NCBI GenBank assembly: GCA_964019155.1 | Contig: OZ025244.1 | Location: 28,233,495-28,297,494 of the forward strand | Source of the DNA: Osedax fenrisi | Lineage: Eukaryota; Annelida; Polychaeta; Sabellida; Siboglinidae | Reading direction: 5' to 3' | DNA: 64,000 nucleotides | Part shown: positions 25,385-41,141 of the stretch, one piece after another | Layout: every line of letters starts with the position of its first letter | Position numbering within the stretch: position 1 is the stretch's first letter | Notes under the pieces: generated by a model | What the model saw: the letters and a program-made list of their open reading frames with translations, nothing else | What the model was told of the DNA's origin: nothing | Databases searched by the model: none | Position numbers and translations under genes: made by a program

Positions 25385-28300
25385 ATGGGAAAATATTATA
25401 GAAATTTATATCTTACACTTATGAATTTCTGTAAATATTAGGGAGGGTGGAGGTAGACCGAAAAATTAAATATAGATTAAAGAGAGAGATAATTAAAATA
25501 GAGAGAGGGAACAATTATAAAGAGATAGGTCTACCTATGGGAAAATATTATAGAAATTCATACATTACACTTATGAATTTCTGTAAATATTAGGGAGGGT
25601 GGAGGTAGACCGAAAAATTAAAATATAGATTAAAGAGAGAGAGAGAGAGAGAATTAAAATAGAGAGAGAAAAATTATACAGAGATAGGTCTACCTATGGG
25701 AAAATATTATAGAAATTCATGCCTTACACTTATGAATTTCTGTAATTATTAGGGAGGGTGGAGGTAGACCGAAAAATTAAATATACATTAAAGAGAGAGA
25801 TAATTAAAATAGAGAGAGGGAACAATTATAAAGAGATAGGTCTACCTATGGGAAAATATTATAGAAATTCATACCTTACACTTATGAATTTCTGTAAATA
25901 TTAGGGAGGGTGGAGGTAGACCGAAAAATTAAAATATAGATTAAAGAGAGAGAGAGAGAGAGAATTAAAATAGAGAGAGAAAAATTATACAGAGATAGGT
26001 CTACCTATGGGAAATTATTATAGAAATTCATACATTACACTTATGAATTTCTGTAAATATTAGGGAGGGTGGAGGTAGACCGAAAAATTAAATATAGATT
26101 AAAGAGAGAGAGAGGGGTAAAATAGAGAGAGAAACAATTATAAAGAGATAGATCTACCTATGGGAAAATATTATAGAAATTCATACCTTACACTTATGAA
26201 TTTCTGTAAATATTAGGGAGGGTGGAGGTAGACCGAAAAATTAAAATATAGATTAAAGAGAGATATAGTTAAAATAGAGAGAGAAAAATTATAAAGAGAT
26301 AGGTCAACCTATGGGAAAATATTATAGAAATTCATATCTTACACTTATGAATTTCTGTAAATATTAGGTAGGGTGGAGGTAGACCGAAAAATTAAATATA
26401 GATTAAAGAGAGAGAGGGGTAAAATAGAGAGAGAAACAATTATAAAGAGATAGGTCTACCTATGGGAAAATATTATAGAAATACATACCTTACACTTATG
26501 AATTTCTGTAAATATTAGGGAGGGTGGAGGTAGACCGAAAAATTAAAATATAGATTAAAGAGAGTCATAGTTAAAATAGAGAGAGAAACAATTATAAAGA
26601 GATAGGTCAACCTATGGGAAAATATTATAGAAATTCATATCTTACACTTATGAATTTCTGTAAATATTAGGGAGGGTGGAGGTAGACCGAAAAATTAAAT
26701 ATAGATTAAAGAGAGAGAGAGAGAGAGAATTAAAATAGAGAGAGAAAAATTATACAGAGATAGGTCTACCTATGGGAAAATATTATAGAAATTCATACAT
26801 TACACTTATGAATTTCTGTAAATATTAGGGAGGGTGGAGGTAGACCGAAAAATTAAATATAGATTAAAGAGAGAGAGAGGGGTAAAATAGAGAGAGAAAC
26901 AATTATAAAGAGATAGATCTACCAATGGGAAAATATTATAGAAATTCATACCTTACACTTATGAATTTCTGTAAATATTAGGGAGGGTGGAGGTAGACCG
27001 AAAAATTAAAATATAGATTAAAGAGAGAGATAGTTAAAATAGAGAGAGAAAAATTATAAAGAGATAGGTCAACCTATGGGAAAATATTATAGAAATTCAT
27101 ATCTTACACTTATGAATTTCTGTAAATATTAGGGAGGGTGGAGGAGGTAGACCGAAAAATTAAAATATAGATTAAAGAGAGAGAGAGAGAATTAAAATAG
27201 TGAGAGAAACAATTATACAGAGATAGGTCTACCTATGGGAAAATATTATAGAAATTTATATCTTATACTTATGAATTTCTGTAAATATTAGGGAGGGTGG
27301 AGGTGGACCGAAAAATTAAAATATAGATTAAAGAGAGAGAGAGAGAGAGAGAATTAAAATAGAGAGAGAACAATTATACAGAGATAGATCTACCTATGGG
27401 AAAATATTATAGAAATTCATACCTTACACTTATGAATTTCTGTAAATATTAGGGAGGGTGGAGGTAGACCGAAAAATTAAAATATAGATTAAAGAGAGAT
27501 ATAGTTAAAATAGAGAGAGAAAAATTATAAAGAGATAGGTCAACCTATGGGAAAATATTATAGAAATTCATATCTTACACTTATGAATTTCTGTAAATAT
27601 TAGGTAGGGTGGAGGTAGACCGAAAAATTAAATATAGATTAAAGAGAGAGAGGGGTAAAATAGAGAGAGAAACAATTATAAAGAGATAGGTCTACCTATG
27701 GGAAAATATTATAGAAATACATACCTTACACTTATGAATTTCTGTAAATATTAGGGAGGGTGGAGGTAGACCGAAAAATTAAAATATAGATTAAAGAGAG
27801 AGATAGTTAAAATAGAGAGAGAAACAATTATAAAGAGATAGGTCAACCTATGGGAAAATATTATAGAAATTCATATCTTACACTTATGAATTTCTGTAAA
27901 TATTAGGGAGGGTGGAGGTAGACCGAAAAATTAAATATAGATTAAAGAGAGAGAGAGAGAGAGAATTAAAATAGAGAGAGAACAATTATACAGAGATAGG
28001 TCTACCTATGGGAAAATATTATAGAAATTCATACATTACACTTATGAATTTCTGTAAATATTAGGGAGGGTGGAGGTAGACCGAAAAATTAAATATAGAT
28101 TAAAGAGAGAGAGAGGGGTAAAATAGAGAGAGAAACAATTATAAAGAGATAGATCTACCAATGGGAAAATATTATAGAAATTCATACCTTACACTTATGA
28201 ATTTCTGTAAATATTAGGGAGGGTGGAGGTAGACCGAAAAATTAAAATATAGATTAAAGAGAGAGATAGTTAAAATAGAGAGAGAAAAATTATAAAGAGA

Positions 28301-31300
28301 TAGGTCAACCTATGGGAAAATATTATAGAAATTCATATCTTACACTTATGAATTTCTGTAAATATTAGGGAGGGTGGAGGAGGTAGACCGAAAAATTAAA
28401 ATATAGATTAAAGAGAGAGAGAGAGAATTAAAATAGTGAGAGAAACAATTATACAGAGATAGGTCTACCTATGGGAAAATATTATAGAAATTTATATCTT
28501 ATACTTATGAATTTCTGTAAATATTAGGGAGGGTGGAGGTGGACCGAAAAATTAAAATATAGATTAAAGAGAGAGTGAGAGAATTAAAATAGAGAGAGAA
28601 ACAATTATACAGAGATAGGTCTACCTATGGGAAAATATTATAGAAATTCATACATTACACTTATGAATTTCTGTAAATATTAGGGAGGGTGGAGGTAGAC
28701 CGAAAAATTAAATATAGATTAAAGAGAGAGATAATTAAAATAGAGAGAGGGAACAATTATAAAGAGATAGGTCTACCTATAGGAAAATATTATAGAAATT
28801 CATACCTTACACTTATGAATTTCTGTAAATATTAGGGAGGGTGGAGGTAGACCGAAAAATTAAATATAGATTAAAGAGAGGGAGAGGGGTAAAATAGAGA
28901 GAGAAACAATTATAAAGAGATAGGTCTACCTATGGGAAAATATTATAAAAATTCATACCTTACACTTATGAATTTCTGTAAATATTAGGGAGGGTGGAGG
29001 TAGACCGAAAAATTAAAATATAGATTAAAGAGAGAGATAGTTAAAATAGAGAGAGAAACAATTATAAAGAGATAGGTCAACCTATGGGAAAATATTATAG
29101 AAATTCATATCTTACACTTATGAATTTCTGTAAATATTAGGGAGGGTGGAGGAGGTAGACCGAAAAATTAAAATATAGATTAAAGAGAGAGAGAGAGAAT
29201 TAAAATAGTGAGAGAAACAATTATACAGAGATAGGTCTACCTATGGGGAAATATTATAGAAATTCATACCTTACACTTATGAATTTCTGTAAATATTAGG
29301 GAGGGTGGAGGTAGACCGAAAAATTAAAATATAGATTAAAGAGAGAGAGAGAGAGAGAATTAAAATAGAGAGAGAACAATTATACAGAGATAGGTCTACC
29401 TATGGGAAAATATTATAGAAATTCATACATTACACTTATGAATTTCTGTAAATATTAGGGAGGGTGGAGGTAGACCGAAAAATTAAAATATAGATTAAAG
29501 AGAAAGAGAGAGAGTTAAAATAGAGAGAAAGAATTATACAGAGATAGGTCAACCTATGGGAAAATATTATAGAAATTCATGCCTTACACTTATGAATTTC
29601 TGTAATTATTAGGGAGGGTGGAGGTAGACCGAAAAATTAAATATACATTAAAGAGAGAGATAATTAAAATAGAGAGAGGGAACAATTATAAAGAGATAGG
29701 TCTACCTATGGGAAAATATTATAGAAATTCATACCTTACACTTATGAATTTCTGTAAATATTAGGGAGGGTGGAGGTAGACCGAAAAATTAAAATATAGA
29801 TTAAAGAGAGAGAGAGAGAGAATTAAAATAGAGAGAGAAAAATTATACAGAGATAGGTCTACCTATGGGAAATTATTATAGAAATTCATACATTACACTT
29901 ATGAATTTCTGTAAATATTAGGGAGGGTGGAGGTAGACCGAAAAATTAAATATAGATTAAAGAGAGAGAGAGGGGTAAAATAGAGAGAGAAACAATTATA
30001 AAGAGATAGATCTACCTATGGGAAAATATTATAGAAATTCATACCTTACACTTATGAATTTCTGTAAATATTAGGGAGGGTGGAGGTAGACCGAAAAATT
30101 AAAATATAGATTAAAGAGAGATATAGTTAAAATAGAGAGAGAAAAATTATAAAGAGATAGGTCAACCTATGGGAAAATATTATAGAAATTCATATCTTAC
30201 ACTTATGAATTTCTGTAAATATTAGGTAGGGTGGAGGTAGACCGAAAAATTAAATATAGATTAAAGAGAGAGAGGGGTAAAATAGAGAGAGAAACAATTA
30301 TAAAGAGATAGGTCTACCTATGGGAAAATATTATAGAAATACATACCTTACATTTATGAATTTCTGTAAATATTAGGGAGGGTGGAGGTAGACCGAAAAA
30401 TTAAAATATAGATTAAAGAGAGAGATAGTTAAAATAGAGAGAGAAACAATTATAAAGAGATAGGTCAACCTATGGGAAAATATTATAGAAATTCATATCT
30501 TACACTTATGAATTTCTGTAAATATTAGGGAGGGTGGAGGTAGACCGAAAAATTAAATATAGATTAAAGAGAGAGAGAGAGAGAGAGAATTAAAATAGAG
30601 AGAGAAAAATTATACAGAGATAGGTCTACCTATGGGAAAATATTATAGAAATTCATACATTACACTTATGAATTTCTGTAAATATTAGGGAGGGTGGAGG
30701 TAGACCGAAAAATTAAATATAGATTAAAGAGAGAGAGAGGGGTAAAATAGAGAGAGAAACAATTATAAAGAGATAGATCTACCAATGGGAAAATATTATA
30801 GAAATTCATACCTTACACTTATGAATTTCTGTAAATATTAGGGAGGGTGGAGGTAGACCGAAAAATTAAATATAGATTAAAGAGAGAGATAATTAAAATA
30901 GAGAGAGGGAACAATTATAAAGAGATAGATCTACCTATAGGAAAATATTATAGAAATTCATACCTTACACTTATGAATTTCTGTAAATATTAGGGAGGGT
31001 GGAGGTAGACCGAAAAATTAAATATAGATTAAAGAGAGGGAGAGGGGTAAAATAGAGAGAGAAACAATTATAAAGAGATAGGTCTACCTATGGGAAAATA
31101 TTATAGAAATTTATATCTTATACTTATGAATTTCTGTAAATATTAGGGAGGGTGGAGGTGGACCGAAAAATTAAAATATAGATTAAAGAGAGAGTGAGAG
31201 AATTAAAATAGAGAGAGAAACAATTATACAGAGATAGGTCTACCTATGGGAAAATATTATAGAAATTAATACATTACACTTATGAATTTCTGTAAATATT

Positions 31301-34300
31301 AGGGAGGGTGGAGGTAGACCGAAAAATTAAATATAGATTAAAGAGAGAGATAATTAAAATAGAGAGAGGGAACAATTATAAAGAGATAGATCTACCTATA
31401 GGAAAATATTATAGAAATTCATACCTTACACTTATGAATTTCTGTAAATATTAGGGAGGGTGGAGGTAGACCGAAAAATTAAATATAGATTAAAGAGAGG
31501 GAGAGGGGTAAAATAGAGAGAGAAACAATTATAAAGAGATAGGTCTACCTATGGGAAAATATTATAAAAATTCATACCTTACACTTATGAATTTCTGTAA
31601 ATATTAGGGAGGGTGGAGGTAGACCGAAAAATTAAAATATAGATTAAAGAGAGAGATAGTTAAAATAGAGAGAGAAACAATTATAAAGAGATAGGTCAAC
31701 CTATGGGAAAATATTATAGAAATTCATATCTTACACTTATGAATTTCTGTAAATATTAGGGAGGGTGGAGGAGGTAGACCGAAAAATTAAAATATAGATT
31801 AAAGAGAGAGAGAGAGAATTAAAATAGTGAGAGAAACAATTATACAGAGATAGGTCTACCTATGGGGAAATATTATAGAAATTCATACCTTACACTTATG
31901 AATTTCTGTAAATATTAGGGAGGGTGGAGGTAGACCGAAAAATTAAAATATAGATTAAAGAGAGAGAGAGAGAGAATTAAAATAGAGAGAGAACAATTAT
32001 ACAGAGATAGGTCTACCTATGGGAAAATATTATAGAAATTCATACATTACACTTATGAATTTCTGTAAATATTAGGGAGGGTGGAGGTAGACCGAAAAAT
32101 TAAAATATAGATTAAAGAGAGAGAGAGAGAGAATTAAAATAGAGAGAGAAAAATTATACAGAGATAGGTCTACCTATGGGAAATTATTATAGAAATTCAT
32201 ACATTACACTTATGAATTTCTGTAAATATTAGGGAGGGTGGAGGTAGACCGAAAAATTAAATATAGATTAAAGAGAGAGAGAGGGGTAAAATAGAGAGAG
32301 AAACAATTATAAAGAGATAGATCTACCTATGGGAAAATATTATAGAAATTCATACCTTACACTTATGAATTTCTGTAAATATTAGGGAGGGTGGAGGTAG
32401 ACCGAAAAATTAAAATATAGATTAAAGAGAGATATAGTTAAAATAGAGAGAGAAAAATTATAAAGAGATAGGTCAACCTATGGGAAAATATTATAGAAAT
32501 TCATATCTTACACTTATGAATTTCTGTAAATATTAGGTAGGGTGGAGGTAGACCGAAAAATTAAATATAGATTAAAGAGAGAGAGGGGTAAAATAGAGAG
32601 AGAAACAATTATAAAGAGATAGGTCTACCTATGGGAAAATATTATAGAAATACATACCTTACACTTATGAATTTCTGTAAATATTAGGGAGGGTGGAGGT
32701 AGACCGAAAAATTAAAATATAGATTAAAGAGAGAGATAGTTAAAATAGAGAGAGAAACAATTATAAAGAGATAGGTCAACCTATGGGAAAATATTATAGA
32801 AATTCATATCTTACACTTATGAATTTCTGTAAATATTAGGGAGGGTGGAGGTAGACCGAAAAATTAAATATAGATTAAAGAGAGAGAGAGAGAGAGAGAA
32901 TTAAAATAGAGAGAGAAAAATTATACAGAGATAGGTCTACCTATGGGAAAATATTATAGAAATTCATACATTACACTTATGAATTTCTGTAAATATTAGG
33001 GAGGGTGGAGGTAGACCGAAAAATTAAATATAGATTAAAGAGAGAGAGAGGGGTAAAATAGAGAGAGAAACAATTATAAAGAGATAGATCTACCAATGGG
33101 AAAATATTATAGAAATTCATACCTTACACTTATGAATTTCTGTAAATATTAGGGAGGGTGGAGGTAGACCGAAAAATTAAAATATAGATTAAAGAGAGAG
33201 ATAGTTAAAATAGAGAGAGAAAAATTATAAAGAGATAGGTCAACCTATGGGAAAATATTATAGAAATTCATATCTTACACTTATGAATTTCTGTAAATAT
33301 TAGGGAGGGTGGAGGAGGTAGACCGAAAAATTAAAATATAGATTAAAGAGAGAGAGAGAGAATTAAAATAGTGAGAGAAACAATTATACAGAGATAGGTC
33401 TACCTATGGGAAAATATTATAGAAATTTATATCTTATACTTATGAATTTCTGTAAATATTAGGGAGGGTGGAGGTGGACCGAAAAATTAAAATATAGATT
33501 AAAGAGAGAGTGAGAGAATTAAAATAGAGAGAGAAACAATTATACAGAGATAGGTCTACCTATGGGAAAATATTATAGAAATTCATACATTACACTTATG
33601 AATTTCTGTAAATATTAGGGAGGGTGGAGGTAGACCGAAAAATTAAATATAGATTAAAGAGAGAGAGAGAGAATTAAAATAGTGAGAGAAACAATTATAC
33701 AGAGATAGGTCTACCTATGGGGAAATATTATAGAAATTCATACCTTACACTTATGAATTTCTGTAAATATTAGGGAGGGTGGAGGTAGACCGAAAAATTA
33801 AAATATAGATTAAAGAGAGAGAGAGAGAGAGAATTAAAATAGAGAGAGAACAATTATACAGAGATAGGTCTACCTATGGGAAAATATTATAGAAATTCAT
33901 ACATTACACTTATGAATTTCTGTAAATATTAGGGAGGGTGGAGGTAGACCGAAAAATTAAATATAGATTAAAGAGAGAGAGAGGGGTAAAATAGAGAGAG
34001 AAACAATTATAAAGAGATAGATCTACCAATGGGAAAATATTATAGAAATTCACACCTTACACTTATGAATTTCTGTAAATATTAGGGAGGGTGGAGGTAG
34101 ACCGAAAAATTAAAATATAGATTAAAGAGAGAGATAGTTAAAATAGAGAGAGACAAATTATAAAGAGATAGGTCAACCTATGGGAAAATATTATAGAAAT
34201 TCATATCTTACACTTATGAATTTCTGTAAATATTAGGGAGGGTGGAGGAGGTAGACCGAAAAATTAAAATATAGATTAAAGAGAGAGAGAGAGAGAATTA

Positions 34301-34909
34301 TAATAGAGAGAGAAAAATTATACAGAGATAGGTCTACCTATGGGAAAATATTATAGAAATTCATACATTACACTTATGAATTTCTGTAAATATTAGGGAG
34401 GGTGGAGGTAGACCGAAAAATTAAATATAGATTAAAGAGAGAGAGAGGGGTAAAATAGAGAGAGAACAATTATAAAGAGATAGATCTACCTATGGGAAAA
34501 TATTATAGAAATTCATACCTTACACTTATGAATTTCTGTAAATATTAGGGAGGGTGGAGGTAGACCGAAAAATTAAAATATAGATTAAAGAGAGAGATAG
34601 TTAAAATAGAGAGAGAATCAATTATACAGAGATAGGTCAACCTATGGGAAAATATTATAGAAATTCATACCTTACACTTATGAACTTCTGTAAATATTAG
34701 GGAGGGTGGAGGTAGACCGAAAAATTAAAATATAGATTAAAGAGAGAGAGATAGTTAAAGAGAGAGAAACAATTATACAGATATAGGTCAACCTATGGGA
34801 AAATATTATAGAAATTCATACCTTACACTTATGAATTTCTGTAAATATTAGGGAGGGTGGAGGTAGACCGAAACATTTAAATATAGATTAGAAAAAAATA
34901 TAGTTAAAA
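25385..34909 (+). repeat. Monomer block 7 (about 61 monomers, no insert for 9.5 kb)
   Basis: A-type monomers at 26462, 27698, 30320 and 32631 head the longer series. It shares ctataggaaaat (28790, 30935, 31399), tattataaaaattc and ctatggggaaat markers with block 6, so the two long blocks have a common origin. The last part (from about 33.7 kb) carries agagacaaatt and aattataatag variants that continue through the insert-dense region to the right. Confidence 0.85.
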
Positions 34910-35278
34910 CGTGAACACGGGATAATTTATTCTATAAATTATCCCACAGAAAGAACCAGCACATACTGCAATACCGATAATGGAGGTCTACAGTTGATGG
35001 CCGGCAGTCTAATGTGAGGAGAAATACCGGTCCATCATATGGAATGCGTTAGTTACAACCATAGAATAATAGTATCATATACTAGTATATATTGTTACGT
35101 AAGATTATAATATAGTATGATATATTATAAGTAGAGTATCATCAATGATTTTCTAAGGAAAAATATAGTGAAATAATATAGTAGTGTAATTCGATTTTGT
35201 ACGCAAAATATGACTAAGGATTCAAATATAGATTAGAGAAGGATATATATATATATAGTGAGAGAGAATGGTCTACCT
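34910..35278 (+). repeat. Insert copy 7, (TA)7
   Basis: 369 bp, haplotype 2 (agcacat, ggattcaaat). It is the first insert of the first two-insert unit (34910-38805). Confidence 0.9.
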
Positions 35279-37247
35279 ATGGGAAAATATTATAGAAATT
35301 TATATCTTACACTTATGAATTTCTGTAAATATTAGGGAGGGTGGAGGTAGACCGAAAAATTAAATATAGATTAAAGAGAGAGATAATTAAAATAGAGAGA
35401 GGGAACAATTATAAAGAGATAGGTCTACCTATGGGAAAATATTATAGAAATTCATACATTACACTTATGAATTTCTGTAAATATTAGGGAGGGTGGAGGT
35501 AGACCGAAAAATTAAAATATAGATTAAAGAGAAAGAGAGAGAGTTAAAATAGAGAGAAACAATTATACAGAGATAGGTCAACCTATGGGAAAATATTATA
35601 GAAATTCATATCTTACACTTATGAATTTCTGTAAATATTAGGGAGGGTGGAGGAGGTAGACCGAAAAATTAAAATATAGATTAAAGAGAGAGAGAGAGAA
35701 TTAAAATAGTGAGAGAAACAATTATACAGAGATAGGTCTACCTATGGGAAAATATTATAGAAATTTATATCTTATACTTATGAATTTCTGTAAATATTAG
35801 GGAGGGTGGAGGTGGACCGAAAAATTAAAATATAGATTAAAGAGAGAGTGAGAGAATTAAAATAGAGAGAGAAACAATTATACAGAGATAGGTCTACCTA
35901 TGGGAAAATATTATAGAAATTCATACATTACACTTATGAATTTCTGTAAATATTAGGGAGGGTGGAGGTAGACCGAAAAATTAAATATAGATTAAAGAGA
36001 GAGAGAGAGAATTAAAATAGTGAGAGAAACAATTATACAGAGATAGGTCTACCTATGGGGAAATATTATAGAAATTCATACCTTACACTTATGAATTTCT
36101 GTAAATATTAGGGAGGGTGGAGGTAGACCGAAAAATTAAAATATAGATTAAAGAGAGAGAGAGAGAGAGAATTAAAATAGAGAGAGAACAATTATACAGA
36201 GATAGGTCTACCTATGGGAAAATATTATAGAAATTCATACATTACACTTATGAATTTCTGTAAATATTAGGGAGGGTGGAGGTAGACCGAAAAATTAAAT
36301 ATAGATTAAAGAGAGAGAGAGGGGTAAAATAGAGAGAGAAACAATTATAAAGAGATAGATCTACCAATGGGAAAATATTATAGAAATTCATACCTTACAC
36401 TTATGAATTTCTGTAAATATTAGGGAGGGTGGAGGTAGACCGAAAAATTAAAATATAGATTAAAGAGAGAGATAGTTAAAATAGAGAGAGACAAATTATA
36501 AAGAGATAGGTCAACCTATGGGAAAATATTATAGAAATTCATATCTTACACTTATGAATTTCTGTAAATATTAGGGAGGGTGGAGGAGGTAGACCGAAAA
36601 ATTAAAATATAGATTAAAGAGAGAGAGAGAGAGAATTATAATAGAGAGAGAAAAATTATACAGAGATAGGTCTACCTATGGGAAAATATTATAGAAATTC
36701 ATACATTACACTTATGAATTTCTGTATATATTAGGGAGGGTGGAGGTAGACCGAAAAATTAAATATAGATTAAAGAGAGAGAGAGGGGTAAAATAGAGAG
36801 AGAACAATTATAAAGAGATAGATCTACCTATGGGAAAATATTATAGAAATTCATACCTTACACTTATGAATTTCTGTAAATATTAGGGAGGGTGGAGGTA
36901 GACCGAAAAATTAAAATATAGATTAAAGAGAGAGATAGTTAAAATAGAGAGAGAAGCAATTATACAGAGATAGATCAACCTATGGGAAAATATTATAGAA
37001 ATTCATACCTTACACTTATGAACTTCTGTAAATATTAGGGAGGGTGGAGGTAGACCGAAAAATTAAAATATAGATTAAAGAGAGAGAGATAGTTAAAGAG
37101 AGAGAAACAATTATACAGATATAGGTCAACCTATGGGAAAATATTATAGAAATTCATACCTTACACTTATGAATTTCTGTAAATATTAGGGAGGGTGGAG
37201 GTAGACCGAAACATTTAAATATAGATTAGAAAAAAATATAGTTAAAA
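35279..37247 (+). repeat. Monomer block 8 (12 monomers plus lead monomer)
   Basis: Order: L, G, E, F, a ttcatacatt monomer with aatagtgagag, one with ctatggggaaat, C, D with gagacaaatt, E with aattataatag, C (ctgtatatattag), D' and K. Block 10 repeats this order at an offset of about 3,894 bp. Confidence 0.86.
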
Positions 37248-37614
37248 TGTGAACACGGGATAATTTATTCTATAAATTATCCCACAGAAAGAACCAGCAC
37301 ATACTGCAATACCGATAATGGAGGTCTACAGTTGATGGCCGGCAGTCTAATGTGAGGAGAAATACCGGTCCATCATATGGAATGCGTTAGTTACAACCAT
37401 AGAATAATAGTATCATATACTAGTATATATTGTTACGTAAGATTATAATATAGTATGATATATTATAAGTAGAGTATCATCAATGATTTTCTAAGGAAAA
37501 ATATAGTGAAATAATATAGTAGTGTAATTCGATTTTTTACGCAAAATATGACTAAGGATTCAAATATAGATTAGAGAAGGATATATATATATAGTGAGAG
37601 AGAATGGTCTACCT
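37248..37614 (+). repeat. Insert copy 8, (TA)6, G-to-T lineage
   Basis: 367 bp, haplotype 2. It begins atgtgaac instead of acgtgaac, and has gattttttacgc instead of gattttgtacgc. Copy 10 has both changes and copy 12 the second, so the three are one lineage. Confidence 0.92.
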
Positions 37615-38805
37615 ATGGGAAAATATTATAGAAATTTATATCTTACACTTATGAATTTCTGTAAATATTAGGGAGGGTGGAGGTAGACCGAAAAATTAAA
37701 TATAGATTAAAGAGAGAGATAATTAAAATAGAGAGAGGGAACAATTATAAAGAGATAGGTCTACCTATGGGAAAATATTATAGAAATTCATACATTACAC
37801 TTATGAATTTCTGTAAATATTAGGGAGGGTGGAGGTAGACCGAAAAATTAAAATATAGATTAAAGAGAAAGAGAGAGAGTTAAAATAGAGAGAAACAATT
37901 ATACAGAGATAGGTCAACCTATGAGAAAATATTATAGAAATTCATATCTTACACTTATGAATTTCTGTAAATATTAGGGAGGGTGGAGGAGGTAGACCGA
38001 AAAATTAAAATATAGATTAAAGAGAGAGAGAGAGAATTAAAATAGTGAGAGAAACAATTATACAGAGATAGGTCTACTTATGGGAAAATATTATAGAAAT
38101 TTATATCTTATACTTATGAATTTCTGTAAATATTAGGGAGGGTGGAGGTGGACCGAAAAATTAAAATATAGATTAAAGAGAGAGTGAGAGAATTAAAATA
38201 GAGAGAGAAACAATTATACAGAGATAGGTCTACCTATGGGAAAATATTATAGAAATTCATACATTACACTTATGAATTTCTGTAAATATTAGGGAGGGTG
38301 GAGGTAGACCGAAAAATTAAATATAGATTAAAGAGAGAGAGAGGGGTAAAATAGAGAGAGAACAATTATAAAGAGATAGATCTACCTATGGGAAAATATT
38401 ATAGAAATTCATACCTTACACTTATGAATTTCTGTAAATATTAGGGAGGGTGGAGGTAGACCGAAAAATTAAAATATAGATTAAAGAGAGAGATAGTTAA
38501 AATAGAGAGAGAATCAATTATACAGAGATAGGTCAACCTATGGGAAAATATTATAGAAATTCATACCTTACACTTATGAACTTCTGTAAATATTAGGGAG
38601 GGTGGAGGTAGACCGAAAAATTAAAATATAGATTAAAGAGAGAGAGATAGTTAAAGAGAGAGAAACAATTATACAGATATAGGTCAACCTATGGGAAAAT
38701 ATTATAGAAATTCATACCTTACACTTATGAATTTCTGTAAATATTAGGGAGGGTGGAGGTAGACCGAAACATTTAAATATAGATTAGAAAAAAATATAGT
38801 TAAAA
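37615..38805 (+). repeat. Monomer block 9 (7 monomers plus lead monomer)
   Basis: Order: L, G, E (ctatgagaaaat at 37921), F (ggtctacttatggg), C, D' (agaatcaatt) and K. It equals block 8 or 11 with five internal monomers missing, which accounts for the 782-bp length difference between two-insert units. Confidence 0.86.
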
Positions 38806-39172
38806 CGTGAACACGGGATAATTTATTCTATAAATTATCCCACAGAAAGAACCAGCACATACTGCAATACCGATAATGGAGGTCTACAGTTGATGGCCGG
38901 CAGTCTAATGTGAGGAGAAATACCGGTCCATCATATGGAATGCGTTAGTTACAACCATAGAATAATAGTATCATATACTAGTATATATTGTTACGTAAGA
39001 TTATAATATAGTATGATATATTATAAGTAGAGTATCATCAATGATTTTCTAAGGAAAAATATAGTGAAATAATATAGTAGTGTAATTCGATTTTGTACGC
39101 AAAATATGACTAAGGATTCAAATATAGATTAGAGAAGGATATATATATATAGTGAGAGAGAATGGTCTACCT
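38806..39172 (+). repeat. Insert copy 9, (TA)6
   Basis: 367 bp, haplotype 2, 3,896 bp from copy 7. It opens the second two-insert unit (38806-43483). Confidence 0.9.
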
Positions 39173-41141
39173 ATGGGAAAATATTATAGAAATTTATATC
39201 TTACACTTATGAATTTCTGTAAATATTAGGGAGGGTGGAGGTAGACCGAAAAATTAAATATAGATTAAAGAGAGAGATAATTAAAATAGAGAGAGGGAAC
39301 AATTATAAAGAGATAGGTCTACCTATGGGAAAATATTATAGAAATTCATACATTACACTTATGAATTTCTGTAAATATTAGGGAGGGTGGAGGTAGACCG
39401 AAAAATTAAAATATAGATTAAAGAGAAAGAGAGAGAGTTAAAATAGAGAGAAACAATTATACAGAGATAGGTCAACCTATGGGAAAATATTATAGAAATT
39501 CATATCTTACACTTATGAATTTCTGTAAATATTAGGGAGGGTGGAGGAGGTAGACCGAAAAATTAAAATATAGATTAAAGAGAGAGAGAGAGAATTAAAA
39601 TAGTGAGAGAAACAATTATACAGAGATAGGTCTACCTATGGGAAAATATTATAGAAATTTATATCTTATACTTATGAATTTCTGTAAATATTAGGGAGGG
39701 TGGAGGTGGACCGAAAAATTAAAATATAGATTAAAGAGAGAGTGAGAGAATTAAAATAGAGAGAGAAACAATTATACAGAGATAGGTCTACCTATGGGAA
39801 AATATTATAGAAATTCATACATTACACTTATGAATTTCTGTAAATATTAGGGAGGGTGGAGGTAGACCGAAAAATTAAATATAGATTAAAGAGAGAGAGA
39901 GAGAATTAAAATAGTGAGAGAAACAATTATACAGAGATAGGTCTACCTATGGGGAAATATTATAGAAATTCATACCTTACACTTATGAATTTCTGTAAAT
40001 ATTAGGGAGGGTGGAGGTAGACCGAAAAATTAAAATATAGATTAAAGAGAGAGAGAGAGAGAGAATTAAAATAGAGAGAGAACAATTATACAGAGATAGG
40101 TCTACCTATGGGAAAATATTATAGAAATTCATACATTACACTTATGAATTTCTGTAAATATTAGGGAGGGTGGAGGTAGACCGAAAAATTAAATATAGAT
40201 TAAAGAGAGAGAGAGGGGTAAAATAGAGAGAGAAACAATTATAAAGAGATAGATCTACCAATGGGAAAATATTATAGAAATTCATACCTTACACTTATGA
40301 ATTTCTGTAAATATTAGGGAGGGTGGAGGTAGACCGAAAAATTAAAATATAGATTAAAGAGAGAGATAGTTAAAATAGAGAGAGACAAATTATAAAGAGA
40401 TAGGTCAACCTATGGGAAAATATTATAGAAATTCATATCTTACACTTATGAATTTCTGTAAATATTAGGGAGGGTGGAGGAGGTAGACCGAAAAATTAAA
40501 ATATAGATTAAAGAGAGAGAGAGAGAGAATTATAATAGAGAGAGAAAAATTATACAGAGATAGGTCTACCTATGGGAAAATATTATAGAAATTCATACAT
40601 TACACTTATGAATTTCTGTATATATTAGGGAGGGTGGAGGTAGACCGAAAAATTAAATATAGATTAAAGAGAGAGAGAGGGGTAAAATAGAGAGAGAACA
40701 ATTATAAAGAGATAGATCTACCTATGGGAAAATATTATAGAAATTCATACCTTACACTTATGAATTTCTGTAAATATTAGGGAGGGTGGAGGTAGACCGA
40801 AAAATTAAAATATAGATTAAAGAGAGAGATAGTTAAAATAGAGAGAGAAGCAATTATACAGAGATAGATCAACCTATGGGAAAATATTATAGAAATTCAT
40901 ACCTTACACTTATGAACTTCTGTAAATATTAGGGAGGGTGGAGGTAGACCGAAAAATTAAAATATAGATTAAAGAGAGAGAGATAGTTAAAGAGAGAGAA
41001 ACAATTATACAGATATAGGTCAACCTATGGGAAAATATTATAGAAATTCATACCTTACACTTATGAATTTCTGTAAATATTAGGGAGGGTGGAGGTAGAC
41101 CGAAACATTTAAATATAGATTAGAAAAAAATATAGTTAAAA
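39173..41141 (+). repeat. Monomer block 10 (12 monomers plus lead monomer)
   Basis: Same monomer order and same length (1,969 bp) as block 8, including ctatggggaaat, gagacaaatt, aattataatag and ctgtatatattag. No length difference from block 8 was noticed. Confidence 0.86.
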